Positions 19,359 to 28,448 of a stretch of DNA of 64,000 bases are shown piece by piece. How positions within the stretch are numbered: the stretch's first letter is position 1; the number at the start of each line of letters is the position of its first letter. The position numbers were made by a program, and so were the translations under genes. Source of the stretch: an uncultured Clostridia bacterium (GTDB taxonomy: Bacteria; Bacillota; Clostridia; Christensenellales; Aristaeellaceae); NCBI GenBank assembly GCA_934636105.1, contig CAKTZR010000012.1, forward strand, positions 1 to 64,000. Direction: 5' to 3'. The notes under the pieces are model-generated. The model was given only the letters and a program-made list of their open reading frames with translations, was not told the origin of the DNA and ran no database searches.

Positions 19359-22211
19359 ATGCAGGAAAACATCGTCATCCGCGGCGTTCGTCAGAACAAC
19401 CTCAAGGGGGTTGACCTGACCCTGCCGCGCAACAAGCTCATCGTGTTCACCGGCCTTTCCGGCTGCGGCAAATCGTCGCTGGCGTTTGATACGCTCTACG
19501 CCGAGGGTCAGCGGCGCTATGTCGAATCCCTGTCCTCTTATGCGCGTCAGTTTTTGGGGCAGATGGAAAAGCCGGATGTGGATTCCATCGACGGCCTTTC
19601 CCCCGCCATCTCCATCGATCAGAAGACCACCAGCAAAAACCCCCGTTCCACCGTCGGCACGGTGACGGAAATTCACGACTATCTGCGCCTGCTCTACGCG
19701 CGCGTCGGCGTGGCGCACTGCCCCAAATGCGGCCGCGAAATCAGCAAGCAGACGGTCGATCAGATGGTCGATCAGCTGCTCGCCCTGCCGGAGCGCACCC
19801 GCATGCAGCTGCTCGCGCCGGTTGTGCGCGGCAAAAAAGGCGAACACGTCAAGATTCTGGAAAACGTGGTCAGGCAGGGCTTTGTCCGCGTCCGGATCGA
19901 CGGGGAAATCTGCGACGCGGCGGAAGCGCCTGCGCTCGCCAAACAGAAAAAGCACAACATCGAAGTGGTCGTCGATCGCCTGATTCTGCGTGAGGACATC
20001 CGCACCCGCCTGACGGATTCGCTGGAAACGGCGCTCTCCCTCTCCGGCGGCATTGTCATCGCGGATATCGGGCCGGGCGAACGCGAAATGCTCTTTTCTC
20101 AAAACCTCGCCTGCCCGGAATGCGGCATTTCGATGGAGGAACTCGCGCCGCGCTCCTTCTCCTTCAACAGCCCGTTCGGCGCGTGCCCGACGTGCGCGGG
20201 TCTGGGCGTGCTGCAAAAGATCGATCCCGATTTGATTGTGCCGGACTGGAGCAAGAGCCTGAACGAAAACCCCTTCAACGTCATGGGCTGGAGCAACCTC
20301 GAACCCGGCACGCAGGCGGGCATGTTCTTTCAGGCGCTCAGCGAAAAATACGGCTTCTCGATGGATACGCCGCTCGATCAGCTGCCCAAGGAAGCAATGG
20401 ATGTGATTCTCTACGGCAGCAAAGGCGAGCCGCTGAACATCCATTACACGCGCCCCAACGGCGATTCGCACACCTTCTCCGCGCCGTTTGAAGGCGTGAT
20501 TCCCACGACCGAGCGGCGCGCCGCCGAAACGCAGAGCGACGCCACCAAAGCCTATTACGACGGCCTGATGAGCCAGACGCCCTGCCCGGACTGCCGCGGT
20601 CAGCGCCTTCGTCCGGAAATTCTGGCGGTGACGGTCGGCGGCAAATCCATCGCGGAAGCTTCCGATTTGTCCGTCATCGACGCGCAGGCGTTCTTTTCTT
20701 CGCTGACCTTCGGCGAGAAGGACGGCATGATCGCCGCTCCGATTCTCAAGGAAATCAATTCCCGCCTGCGCTTTTTGATCGACGTGGGTCTGGGCTATCT
20801 GACGCTCTCCCGCGCGGCGGGCACGCTTTCCGGCGGCGAAGCCCAGCGCATCCGGCTGGCGACGCAGATCGGCTCCAGCCTGGTCGGCGTGCTCTATATT
20901 CTCGATGAGCCGAGCATCGGCCTGCATCAGCGCGACAACGCGCGGCTGATTGAGACGCTCAAACACCTGCGCGACATCGGCAACACGCTGATCGTCGTCG
21001 AGCACGACGAGGACACCATGCTCGCGGCAGATCAAATTGTGGATATCGGCCCCGGCGCAGGCGAGCACGGCGGCCGGCTCATCGCGCAGGGCACGGCACA
21101 GGAGATCATGGCCTGCCCGGATTCCATCACCGGTGCGTATCTCTCCGGCCGCCGCAGCATTCCCGTTCCGCTGCACCGCAAGCAGCCCACCGGCTGGCTG
21201 ACGGTGCGCGGCGCACGCGCCAACAATCTGAAAAACATCGACGTGAAGATTCCGCTGGGCGTGATGGCTGTCGTCACCGGCGTATCCGGCAGCGGCAAAT
21301 CCTCGCTCGTCAACGAAATCATCTACAAAACCCTCCAGCGCGACCTCAACCGCGCGCACACGCGCCCCGGCGCCTGCGACGGCATCGACGGTCTCAGCCA
21401 GCTAGACAAAGTCATCGCCATCGACCAAAGCCCCATCGGCCGCACCCCGCGCAGCAATCCGGCCACCTACACCGGCCTGTTTGACATGATCCGCAAGGTC
21501 TTTGCCGCCACGCCGGAAGCCAAGGCGCGCGGCTACAAGGAGAACCGCTTCTCCTTCAACGTGCGCGGCGGCCGCTGCGAAGCCTGCTCCGGCGACGGCA
21601 TTCTGCGCATCGAGATGCACTTTCTGGCGGATATCTACGTGCCGTGCGAGGTCTGCAAGGGCAAGCGCTACAACCGCGAAACGCTGGAAGTGCTCTACAA
21701 GGGTAAATCCATCGCCGACGTGCTGAACATGACCGTCGAGGAAGCACTGGATTTCTTCTCCGCCTATCCGCGCATCACGCGCAAGCTGCAAACCCTTTAC
21801 GATGTGGGTTTGGGCTACATCCAGCTTGGGCAGTCCTCCACGACGCTCTCCGGCGGCGAGGCCCAGCGCGTCAAGCTGGCGACCGAGCTTTCCCGCACAT
21901 CGACCGGCAAGACGTTCTATGTGCTTGACGAACCGACGACCGGCCTGCACATCGCCGACTGCGAGCGGCTGGTGCATGTGCTTCGCCAGCTCGCCCGCGG
22001 TGGCAACTCCGTGCTGATTATCGAGCACAATCTCGACGTGATTAAGGCCTGCGACTATGTGATCGACCTCGGCCCGGAGGGCGGAAGCGGCGGCGGCACG
22101 CTCGTCTGCGAAGGCACGCCGGAGGACATCTGCCAATGCGAAAAGAGCTATACCGGACAGTATCTCGCGCCCGTGCTGAAAAAGAGCAGAAGGGTTGAGA
22201 CGGAGGAATAA
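19359..22211 (+). CDS. uvrA: Excinuclease ABC subunit A
   Basis: A 950-residue UvrA, the damage-sensing ATPase dimer of excision repair. Two ABC modules: Walker A GLSGCGKSSLAFDTLYAEG near residue 33 and GVSGSGKSSLVNEI near 645; signatures LSGGEAQRIRLA and LSGGEAQRVKLA; Walker B LYILDEPSIGLHQRD and FYVLDEPTTGLHIAD. Zinc-finger cysteines are seen in CPKCG, CPECG/CPTCAG and CEACSGDG/CEVCKG. Start ATG 19359 follows AGAAGGAGTTCACC. A two-hairpin repeat follows the stop, then convergent uvrC. Confidence 0.98.
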   Translation: MQENIVIRGVRQNNLKGVDLTLPRNKLIVFTGLSGCGKSSLAFDTLYAEGQRRYVESLSSYARQFLGQMEKPDVDSIDGLSPAISIDQKTTSKNPRSTVGTVTEIHDYLRLLYARVGVAHCPKCGREISKQTVDQMVDQLLALPERTRMQLLAPVVRGKKGEHVKILENVVRQGFVRVRIDGEICDAAEAPALAKQKKHNIEVVVDRLILREDIRTRLTDSLETALSLSGGIVIADIGPGEREMLFSQNLACPECGISMEELAPRSFSFNSPFGACPTCAGLGVLQKIDPDLIVPDWSKSLNENPFNVMGWSNLEPGTQAGMFFQALSEKYGFSMDTPLDQLPKEAMDVILYGSKGEPLNIHYTRPNGDSHTFSAPFEGVIPTTERRAAETQSDATKAYYDGLMSQTPCPDCRGQRLRPEILAVTVGGKSIAEASDLSVIDAQAFFSSLTFGEKDGMIAAPILKEINSRLRFLIDVGLGYLTLSRAAGTLSGGEAQRIRLATQIGSSLVGVLYILDEPSIGLHQRDNARLIETLKHLRDIGNTLIVVEHDEDTMLAADQIVDIGPGAGEHGGRLIAQGTAQEIMACPDSITGAYLSGRRSIPVPLHRKQPTGWLTVRGARANNLKNIDVKIPLGVMAVVTGVSGSGKSSLVNEIIYKTLQRDLNRAHTRPGACDGIDGLSQLDKVIAIDQSPIGRTPRSNPATYTGLFDMIRKVFAATPEAKARGYKENRFSFNVRGGRCEACSGDGILRIEMHFLADIYVPCEVCKGKRYNRETLEVLYKGKSIADVLNMTVEEALDFFSAYPRITRKLQTLYDVGLGYIQLGQSSTTLSGGEAQRVKLATELSRTSTGKTFYVLDEPTTGLHIADCERLVHVLRQLARGGNSVLIIEHNLDVIKACDYVIDLGPEGGSGGGTLVCEGTPEDICQCEKSYTGQYLAPVLKKSRRVETEE

Positions 22212-22215
22212 CGGC

Positions 22216-22280
22216 TTAGGGCTCTGCCCTAAAACCCGGCAGGAACCTCAGGTTCCTGGTAGGGATTGGGGCAACGCCCC
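22216..22280 (+). repeat. Two-hairpin intergenic repeat, copy 2 (with third hairpin)
   Basis: TTAGGGCTCTGCCCTAA (22216-22232), linker CCCGG, CAGGAACCTCAGGTTCCTG (22240-22258), then GGGATT and GGGGCAACGCCCC (22268-22280). The convergent uvrC stop codon (22248-22250) lies in the second hairpin, so the repeat supplies the last residues of UvrC. Confidence 0.8.
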
Positions 22281-24161
22281 CTCGTCCCCCTTCGTCTCCT
22301 GATGATAATACTCCCAAATCACCTTCGCCTGCGCCTTACCGATTCCCTCCACTTCACAAAGCTCCCCGGGCGTAGCGTTGGCGATCTTCGCGATGGATTT
22401 GAAATGCGTCAGCAACGCGCGCCGACGGGTTGCGCCGATACCGGGAATATCCTCCAGCGTGGAGTGCATGCCCGCTTTTTGGCGCAGATCGCGGTGATGC
22501 GTAATACCGAAGCGGTGCGCTTCGTCGCGGACGCGCTGAATCAGATGCAGCGCAGGCGACTTGCGGTCCAGCAGAATGCTTTCCTCCTGATCCGGCAGAA
22601 AGATTTCCTCCAGCCTTTTAGCCAGGCCGAAAATCGGGATATTGTAGCCCACCTTGAGCATGGCCTCGCGCGCAAAACGAAGCTGCTGCGGGCCGCCGTC
22701 GATCAAAATCAAATCCGGCAGATCCGCAAAGCCGGACAGCCCGCGCCCGTCTTCCGGCAGCTTGCCCGCCTTGGCCAGTGCCTCCCGCTCCTGCTTGGCG
22801 CGGGTCAGGCGGCGGGTCAGCACCTCGTTCATGGAAGCAAAGTCATTCGCGCCCTCCACCGTCTTGATGCGGAAGATGCGGTATTCCTTGCGCGCAGCTT
22901 CGCCGTCGATGGCGACGACCATGCTCGCCACGCTCAAAACGCCCTGCGTGTTGGAGATGTCGTAGCCCTCAATGCGCCGCGGCGTGTGATCCATGCCAAC
23001 CGCCTTGGCCAGCGCTTCACACGCGCCGATGGTGCGCTCGTGCGCGCGGGCCAGGTGCGCGTTGCGTTTGGCCAGCGCGTCCTTCGCATTTTTGAGCGCC
23101 AGCTCCACGAGCTTGTGCTTCGTGCCGCGCTGCGGCTCAAACACCGTGACCTTTGCGCCCTTCCTTTCGGAGAGCGCCTGCGCGATATCCTCCGCCTGTT
23201 CGGGCAGCTCCATGCAAAGAATTTCCGAAGGCGGCTGTCTGCCGTCGTCGTAAAACTGCATGACGAACGAGCCGAGAATCTGCGCTGCGCTCTGGTCGCC
23301 CGCGCCATCCAGCGCATAATTTTCCGCGCCGATCATGTGGCCGCCGCGCACATAGACGACCTCCACCATTGCGTCGATGTTGTCGCTCGTGCAGGCGATG
23401 ATATCCTGATCGCCGCCGTTGACGTTGATCGCCTTCTGCCGCTCCATCAGGTTCTGCGCGTCGCGGATGCGGTCGCGAAGCTGGGCGGCCTGCTCGAAGC
23501 GCATCTCCCGCGCGGCCTTGTTCATCTGCTCCGTCAGACGGTCGATCACCGCGTCGGATTTGCCGCCCAGAAAGTCAATGACTTCCTGCACCACTTTGCC
23601 ATATTCCTCCGGCGTGGTCATCGACGCGCAGGGAGCCAGGCATTCGCCAAGCTGATGATGCAGGCATGGGCGCTGGTGCATACCGGGCTTGATCGTCATC
23701 GCGCAGGTGCGCAGCGGGAACAGCCCGCGCAGCACATCGAGCACCTCGCGCACGCCTGTTGCGCCCATATACGGGCCGAAATACTTCGCCTTGTCCTTCT
23801 CCACGCGGCGCACCAGCTCCACGCGGGGATAATCCTGCGCCAAATCGATTTTCAGATACGGATAATGCTTATCATCCTTGAGGAGGATGTTATACTGCGG
23901 CTTATGCAGCTTGATGAGGTTGCACTCCAGAATCAGCGCTTCGAGGTTGGTATCGCAGAGCACGATATCAAAATCATCGATTCGGGCGACCATTGCGCGT
24001 ACCTTGACCGTGTGCGCCTTGGAGTGGGTGAAATACTGGCTGACGCGGTTTTTGAGGTTCACCGCCTTGCCGACGTAGATGATCTTCCCTTCGCTTTTCA
24101 TCAGGTAGCAGCCTGGGCAGGTGGGCAGCTTTTCAATTTTGAGTTTCAGCAGATCGTTCAT
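22248..24161 (-). CDS. uvrC: Excinuclease ABC subunit C
   Basis: A 637-residue UvrC, the dual-incision nuclease of excision repair. N-terminal GIY-YIG domain (PGCYLMKSEGKIIYVGKA near 16), cysteine-rich region (CAMTIKPGMHQRPCLHHQLGECLAPC near 153), UVR motif (about 200-235), RNase H-like C-terminal nuclease with IEGYDISNTQG and LILIDGGPQQL, and a terminal helix-hairpin-helix pair (LEDIPGIGATRRRALL, LCEVEGIGKAQAKVIW). The final residues (GALPQSLPGT) are encoded by an intergenic repeat, so the natural end may once have been earlier. Start ATG 24161 has AAGGAGAGCGTATC in front. Confidence 0.97.
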   Translation of the reverse strand: MNDLLKLKIEKLPTCPGCYLMKSEGKIIYVGKAVNLKNRVSQYFTHSKAHTVKVRAMVARIDDFDIVLCDTNLEALILECNLIKLHKPQYNILLKDDKHYPYLKIDLAQDYPRVELVRRVEKDKAKYFGPYMGATGVREVLDVLRGLFPLRTCAMTIKPGMHQRPCLHHQLGECLAPCASMTTPEEYGKVVQEVIDFLGGKSDAVIDRLTEQMNKAAREMRFEQAAQLRDRIRDAQNLMERQKAINVNGGDQDIIACTSDNIDAMVEVVYVRGGHMIGAENYALDGAGDQSAAQILGSFVMQFYDDGRQPPSEILCMELPEQAEDIAQALSERKGAKVTVFEPQRGTKHKLVELALKNAKDALAKRNAHLARAHERTIGACEALAKAVGMDHTPRRIEGYDISNTQGVLSVASMVVAIDGEAARKEYRIFRIKTVEGANDFASMNEVLTRRLTRAKQEREALAKAGKLPEDGRGLSGFADLPDLILIDGGPQQLRFAREAMLKVGYNIPIFGLAKRLEEIFLPDQEESILLDRKSPALHLIQRVRDEAHRFGITHHRDLRQKAGMHSTLEDIPGIGATRRRALLTHFKSIAKIANATPGELCEVEGIGKAQAKVIWEYYHQETKGDEGALPQSLPGT

Positions 24162-24173
24162 GATACGCTCTCC

Positions 24174-24313
24174 TTGGGGGCGCTGCCCCCAAACCCCCGG
24201 CAGGGAACTGAGTTCCCTGCACCTTCCTCCTTACCGCTTCGCGGTATGCCGCGAAGCGAAGTGGGAAATCCAAGAACCTCAGGTTCTTGGTGGGGATTGG
24301 GGTGAAACCCCAA
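24174..24313. repeat. Two-hairpin intergenic repeat, copy 3 (back-to-back pair)
   Basis: Plus-oriented unit: TTGGGGGCGCTGCCCCCAA (24174-24192) and CAGGGAACTGAGTTCCCTG (24201-24219). A middle palindrome with GCTTCGCGG/CCGCGAAGC follows. A second unit then reads in reverse order: CAAGAACCTCAGGTTCTTG near 24271-24289 and TTGGGGTGAAACCCCAA (24297-24313). It fills the gap between uvrC and the DUF1292 gene. Confidence 0.75.
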
Positions 24314-24375
24314 CGTTCCCTGTTAAAAGAAAAAGCGGAGCGAAGCGATGCTTCACCCCGCGCATAGACCGGCGC

Positions 24376-24693
24376 TTATTCCTCGTCGTCCCCGTCTTCC
24401 TCATCGGTGAAGCGGGTGCGGACAATCTGAATCAGCTTTTCCATCAGCGCATCCTCCGGAGGCACAAACTCCTCCATCTCCTCACCGTTTTCATCCTCAA
24501 AGGTGTTCACCTGCATGATATACACCGGGTCGTCATCCGGGTCATCATCGGACGGGGTCTCCTCCGCATCGCACAGCGCGGCAAATTCCTGCCCGTTATA
24601 GTAGAAATAATCCATCACTTCGAGCATCAGCGTGTTGCCGTTGTCGTCGGTAAACTCCACGATATCGCGATCCTGCATATCTTCCGGGGTCAT
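24376..24693 (-). CDS. DUF1292 family protein
   Basis: A 105-residue acidic protein of the DUF1292 (YrzB-like) family. The family core is IVEFTDDNGNTLMLEVMDYFYYNGQEFAALCDAE and, after an Asp-rich spacer, PVYIMQVNTFEDENGEEMEEFVPPED. Members are widespread in Firmicutes, often near yrrK/yqgF genes; function unknown. The ATG at 24693 has GGAGG six bases upstream and is preferred to a TTG two codons earlier. The C-terminus is a run of acidic residues (DEEDGDDEE). Confidence 0.88.
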   Translation of the reverse strand: MTPEDMQDRDIVEFTDDNGNTLMLEVMDYFYYNGQEFAALCDAEETPSDDDPDDDPVYIMQVNTFEDENGEEMEEFVPPEDALMEKLIQIVRTRFTDEEDGDDEE

Positions 24694-24783
24694 AGTCAAA
24701 CCTCCTGCCCGCGCGTTGCGCGTGTTGATGCTCCTATTATACCCGCAGACCTGCCAAAATGCAAGCGGCGCGGGCTGACCGAA

Positions 24784-25521
24784 TCACCCCAGCGCCAAAT
24801 CCAGCGCCATCATCAGCGTATAGCCCACCATCAGGCAGACCACGCCTGCGCGGGTTTTCGCCGCCTGCGGAATCATCTCCGCGAAGACGACCTGCATCAT
24901 CGCGCCCGCGCAGAATGCCATCATCCCCGGCAGGGCGCTCTGCGCCGCGCCCATCATCAGCGCCGCCAGCACGCCGAAAATCGGCTCAACCGCGCCGCTT
25001 AATGCGCCGAGCGCAAAGCTCCTCCCCCGGCTCAAGCCGCCCGCGTGAAAGGGAAGCGCCACGGCCAGCCCCTCCGGCAGATTCTGCACGCCAATACCCA
25101 GCGCCAGCACGGCCGCCGCGGCCAAGCCGCCCTGCGCGCTCGCCAGAGCAAACGCCAGCCCGACGGCCATGCCCTCCGGAATGTTGTGCAGCGTGATGGC
25201 TGCGACCATCATCAGCCGCCGCCTTGTTTCGTCCGTTGCGCCCTGAATCCGTCGAACCCGACGCATCAGCGCGTCCACGCCCGCAATCATCGCCGCACCG
25301 AGTACGAATCCCGCCGTCACCGTCAGCCAGCCGCTCCCGCTTTGCCGCATCGCGGGCAGAAGCATGCTGAAAACCGCTGCTGCGCTCATCACGCCCGCCG
25401 CAAAACCCATGCACGGGCCGTCCTCCGTCTGCTTTTTTATCAAAAAGACCAGCGCCGCGCCCAATACCGTCATGCAAAACGGAAAGAGCGTGCCAGCGCC
25501 GGCCCAGAAAATTGCTTTCAT
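24784..25521 (-). CDS. ZIP family metal transporter (GufA-like)
   Basis: A 245-residue membrane protein with eight predicted helices. Helices 4 and 5 carry the metal-site motifs HNIPEG and QNLPEG, typical of the GufA branch of ZIP transporters that import Zn2+ or other divalent ions. A basic loop (RRVRRIQGATDETRRR) lies between helices 3 and 4. The ATG at 25521 follows GAGGTGAAGGAC; a GTG nine bases before is possible. It lies just downstream of the feo operon on the same strand but behind a terminator, so its control may be separate. Confidence 0.88.
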   Translation of the reverse strand: MKAIFWAGAGTLFPFCMTVLGAALVFLIKKQTEDGPCMGFAAGVMSAAAVFSMLLPAMRQSGSGWLTVTAGFVLGAAMIAGVDALMRRVRRIQGATDETRRRLMMVAAITLHNIPEGMAVGLAFALASAQGGLAAAAVLALGIGVQNLPEGLAVALPFHAGGLSRGRSFALGALSGAVEPIFGVLAALMMGAAQSALPGMMAFCAGAMMQVVFAEMIPQAAKTRAGVVCLMVGYTLMMALDLALG

Positions 25522-25570
25522 GTCCTTCACCTCTCTGCCATGCTATGCGCAGAGCAATGAAGCGGTTCAA

Positions 25571-25600
25571 TATATAAAATCCCCCGGCCAAGGCCGGGGG
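25571..25600 (-). terminator. Terminator of the feo operon
   Basis: CCCCCGGCC and GGCCGGGGG form a GC-rich stem; on the minus strand it is followed by ATTTTATATATT. Confidence 0.75.
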
Positions 25601-25612
25601 AAGGCGTGTGAT

Positions 25613-25750
25613 TTACTTGCTATGGCAGCTCTTGCCGCTGCCGCAGCCCGGGCAGCCGGAGCAGCCGCCGCTCTTTTTTTCGCGGACAAGGCTGCGGGCC
25701 AGGAAGAACATCACGGCTGCCAGAACAATCAACACAATAACAGTAGCCAT
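25613..25750 (-). CDS. FeoB-associated Cys-rich membrane protein
   Basis: A 45-residue peptide: one transmembrane helix (about 3-19, VIVLIVLAAVMFFLARSL), a basic patch (VREKKSGG) and a Cys/Gly-rich tail with five cysteines (GGCSGCPGCGSGKSCHSK). This is the layout of the FeoB-associated family found beside feoB in Clostridia. It probably sits with FeoB at the membrane and may bind iron or act in redox; not proven. AAAGGACGATAACCT precedes the ATG. Confidence 0.88.
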   Translation of the reverse strand: MATVIVLIVLAAVMFFLARSLVREKKSGGCSGCPGCGSGKSCHSK

Positions 25751-25773
25751 AGGTTATCGTCCTTTCTTTGAAT

Positions 25774-25824
25774 ATGGGGCTCTGCCCCATCGCCCCGCCA
25801 AAGGGCTTTCCGCCCGCCCTTTGG
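25774..25824 (+). repeat. Two-hairpin intergenic repeat, copy 4
   Basis: ATGGGGCTCTGCCCCAT (25774-25790), linker CGCCCCG, then a second stem CCAAAGGG/CCCTTTGG (25798-25805 with 25817-25824). It lies between feoB and the Cys-rich peptide gene, inside the operon, opposite to its transcription. Confidence 0.65.
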
Positions 25825-25932
25825 AAACCTTCGGGCAAAACGATTCAAACTTCTTCAATTCCTGATATGGGAATGTTCCCTTCCCCAGTATCGGAGAAGG
25901 GAACACGCCCTATACGAAGTTCGGAAGGAAAA

Positions 25933-28095
25933 TTACTTGCCAGTGTACTTGACTTCCATTTCCTCGCTCTCCTTATACGGACGAACGAGCAGATAGATGA
26001 GCACGCCAAGCACGATCACAGCCGCCACAGTGCCGATACCGAAGGTGGTATCGCCGGTGAACAGGCCGCCGATCTGATAGACGATGAGCGCCATCGCGTA
26101 AGCGAAGCCGCACTCCCAGCCGATTGCAGCCCAGGTCCACTTCGCGTTGTTCATCTCACGCTTGATCGCGCCGATGGCCGCGAAGCACGGAGCGCACAGC
26201 AGGTTGAAGATCAGGAAGCTGTAAGCGGAGAGCTGGGTGAACTGAGCGGCGATGTTGACCAGACCGGCGAAGTCGCCCTCGTCAACCATCTCCAGCGCAT
26301 CGCCCGCAACCGCGAACAGGGTACCGAAGGTGCCGACGACTTCTTCCTTCGCAACCAGACCGAGCAGGGTCGCGACGGTCGCCTGCCAGCTGCCGAAGCC
26401 GAGCGGCTTGAAGATGAAGCAGACCGCGTTGCCGATGGTCGCGAGGATGGAAGCATCCATATCCTCAACCATGCCGAACGCGCCGTCCACGAAGCCGAAG
26501 GAGCTGGTGAACCAAACGAACACAGAGGACAGCGTGATGATCGTACCGGCCTTCTTAATGAAGCTCCAGCCGCGCTCCCAAGTGCCGCGCAGCACGTTCT
26601 TCACGGTCGGGACGTGGTAAGCCGGCAGCTCCATAACGAACGGAGCCGGTTCGCCCGCAAAGGGCTTGGTCTTCTTCAGGATGATACCGGAGATGATGAT
26701 CGCCGCGATGCCGATGAAGTAGGCGCTCGGGGCCACCCACCACGCGCCGCCGAAGATCGCGCCGGCCATCAGGCCAACGATCGGGGTCTTCGCGCCGCAG
26801 GGGATGAAGGTGGTGGTCATGATCGTCATGCGGCGATCACGCTCCTGCTCGATGGTACGGGAAGCCATAATGCCAGGCACGCCGCAGCCCGTGCCGACCA
26901 GCATCGGGATGAAGCTCTTGCCGGAGAGGCCGAAGCGGCGGAACAGACGATCCATGATGAACGCGATACGCGCCATGTAGCCGCAATCTTCGAGGATGCA
27001 CAGCATCAGGAACAGAACGAGCATCTGCGGCACGAAGCCGAGAACCGCGCCGACGCCGCTGATAACGCCGTCAACAATCAGGCCGGTGAGCCAGTCGGCA
27101 CAGCCGATGCCCTCAAAGAAGCTCTGCGCCGCCGGAACGATCCACTCGCCGACGAACACGTCGTTGGTCCAGTCGGTCAGCGCGCCGCCGACGGTGGTGA
27201 TGGCGATGTAGTAAACCAGCGTCATGATGGCCGCGAAGATCGGCAGGCCGAGGATTCGGTTGGTCAGGATGCGGTCAATCTTATCGCTGGTGCTCATGCC
27301 GCGGTTGCTCTTTTTCACGCAGCCGTCGATGATGGAAGCGATGTAGGTGTAACGCGCGGAGGTGATGATGGACTGGCTGTCGTCGTCCATCTCAGTCTCG
27401 CAGGCCTTGATGTCCTGCTCGATGTGCGCGAGCTTGTCCTTCGGGATGTTCAGCTTCTCGATCAGCTGCTCGTCACGCTCGAAGATCTTGACGGCGAACC
27501 AACGCTGCTGCTCCTCCGGCATGTCGTGAAGCACGACTTCCTCGATGTGGGCCAGCGCATGCTCGATGCTGCCCGCAAAGCGATGCTGCGGGATGGTCTT
27601 CTTGCCGCTGCGCGCCATCTGCACGGCACGCTGAGCCGCTTCCATCACGCCGTCGCCCTTCAGCGCGGAAATCTCGATGACCGGCACGCCCAGGTGATTC
27701 GAGAGCTTCGCCGCGTCGATGCGGTCGCCGTTCTTGCGGACAACGTCCATCATGTTCAGCGCAACGACCATCGGAATGCCCAGCTCGGCGAGCTGCGTGG
27801 TCAGGTACAGGTTGCGCTCCAGGTTGGTGGCGTCGATGATGTTGAGCAGCGCGTCCGGACGCTGATCGATCAGCACGTTACGGGCGACGACTTCTTCCAT
27901 CGTGTACGGGCTCAGGGAGTAAATGCCCGGAAGGTCGGTGATGATGACATCCTTCTCGCCCTTGAGGCGGCCTTCCTTCTTCTCAACCGTAACGCCCGGC
28001 CAGTTGCCGACGAACTGATTCGCGCCGGTGAGCGCGTTGAACAGTGTAGTCTTGCCGCAGTTCGGGTTGCCGGCAAGCGCGATCTTGATCTCCAT
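25933..28095 (-). CDS. feoB: Ferrous iron transporter FeoB
   Basis: A 720-residue FeoB, the GTPase-linked inner membrane Fe2+ importer. G-domain motifs: G1 GNPNCGKTTLFN near residue 9, G3 DLPG near 54, G4 NMMD near 115, G5 near 145 (ISALKG). After a helical spacer (about 170-270) come two Gate domains, with GCGVPGIMASR near 405 and PCGAKTPIVG near 437. Length is normal. It starts after CGAGGAGGAAAGATC. A third DtxR-type box (28112-28125) lies just upstream, between feoA and feoB. Confidence 0.97.
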   Translation of the reverse strand: MEIKIALAGNPNCGKTTLFNALTGANQFVGNWPGVTVEKKEGRLKGEKDVIITDLPGIYSLSPYTMEEVVARNVLIDQRPDALLNIIDATNLERNLYLTTQLAELGIPMVVALNMMDVVRKNGDRIDAAKLSNHLGVPVIEISALKGDGVMEAAQRAVQMARSGKKTIPQHRFAGSIEHALAHIEEVVLHDMPEEQQRWFAVKIFERDEQLIEKLNIPKDKLAHIEQDIKACETEMDDDSQSIITSARYTYIASIIDGCVKKSNRGMSTSDKIDRILTNRILGLPIFAAIMTLVYYIAITTVGGALTDWTNDVFVGEWIVPAAQSFFEGIGCADWLTGLIVDGVISGVGAVLGFVPQMLVLFLMLCILEDCGYMARIAFIMDRLFRRFGLSGKSFIPMLVGTGCGVPGIMASRTIEQERDRRMTIMTTTFIPCGAKTPIVGLMAGAIFGGAWWVAPSAYFIGIAAIIISGIILKKTKPFAGEPAPFVMELPAYHVPTVKNVLRGTWERGWSFIKKAGTIITLSSVFVWFTSSFGFVDGAFGMVEDMDASILATIGNAVCFIFKPLGFGSWQATVATLLGLVAKEEVVGTFGTLFAVAGDALEMVDEGDFAGLVNIAAQFTQLSAYSFLIFNLLCAPCFAAIGAIKREMNNAKWTWAAIGWECGFAYAMALIVYQIGGLFTGDTTFGIGTVAAVIVLGVLIYLLVRPYKESEEMEVKYTGK

Positions 28096-28111
28096 GATCT
28101 TTCCTCCTCGG

Positions 28112-28125
28112 TTAGAATTTGCTAA
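28112..28125. promoter_or_regulatory. DtxR-type box inside the feo operon
   Basis: TTAG-AATTTG-CTAA, extended by flanking G/C to GTTAG...CTAAC. Same TTAG-N6-CTAA pattern as the two boxes at the operon promoter. It sits 17 bases before the feoB start, so it could allow separate iron control of feoB or act as a roadblock. Confidence 0.65.
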
Positions 28126-28182
28126 CCTTCATCCTGAAATCAAGCGGGTCATGCCCCGCTCTCTCTGATAAAGCCTTAGGCC

Positions 28183-28401
28183 TTACTTGACCTCGATCAG
28201 GTCGGCGTCCGCCTTGCGCAGGCTCAGCTCATAGCCGCGAACGGTTACCTCCACCGGATCGCCCAGCGGCGCAACCTTGCGCACATAAATCTGCACGCCC
28301 TTGGTGATGCCCATGTCCATGATGCGGCGCTTGAGCGCGCCCTCGCCGCCGACCTTCGTCACGGTCACGGTCGAGCCAATCTTGGCTTCCTTCAGCGTCA
28401 T
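28183..28401 (-). CDS. feoA: FeoA family protein (second copy)
   Basis: A 72-residue SH3-like FeoA domain protein. Pattern: MTLKEAKIGSTVTVTKVGGEG, KRRIMDMGITKGVQIYVRKVAPLGDPVEVTVRGYELSLRKADADLI, the typical six-strand FeoA fold. FeoA binds or tunes FeoB. It lies 47 bases downstream of the first feoA and 87 upstream of feoB, in a tandem feoA arrangement that is common in Clostridia. AAGAGGAGGATAAAACG precedes the ATG. Confidence 0.93.
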   Translation of the reverse strand: MTLKEAKIGSTVTVTKVGGEGALKRRIMDMGITKGVQIYVRKVAPLGDPVEVTVRGYELSLRKADADLIEVK

Positions 28402-28448
28402 CGTTTTATCCTCCTCTTGTATACTTTAGATTCCGGCCCGATTCAAAA

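Noticed and set aside
19311..21359. Long open frame (682 codons) antisense to uvrA
   Set aside because: It mirrors uvrA codon by codon; high GC at third positions keeps the opposite frame open. The product is rich in Arg, Ala, His and Gln, with no domain and no ribosome site.
25768..28125. Long open frame (785 codons) antisense to feoB
   Set aside because: Shadow of feoB; its composition is Asp/His/Arg/Gln-rich without recognisable domains.
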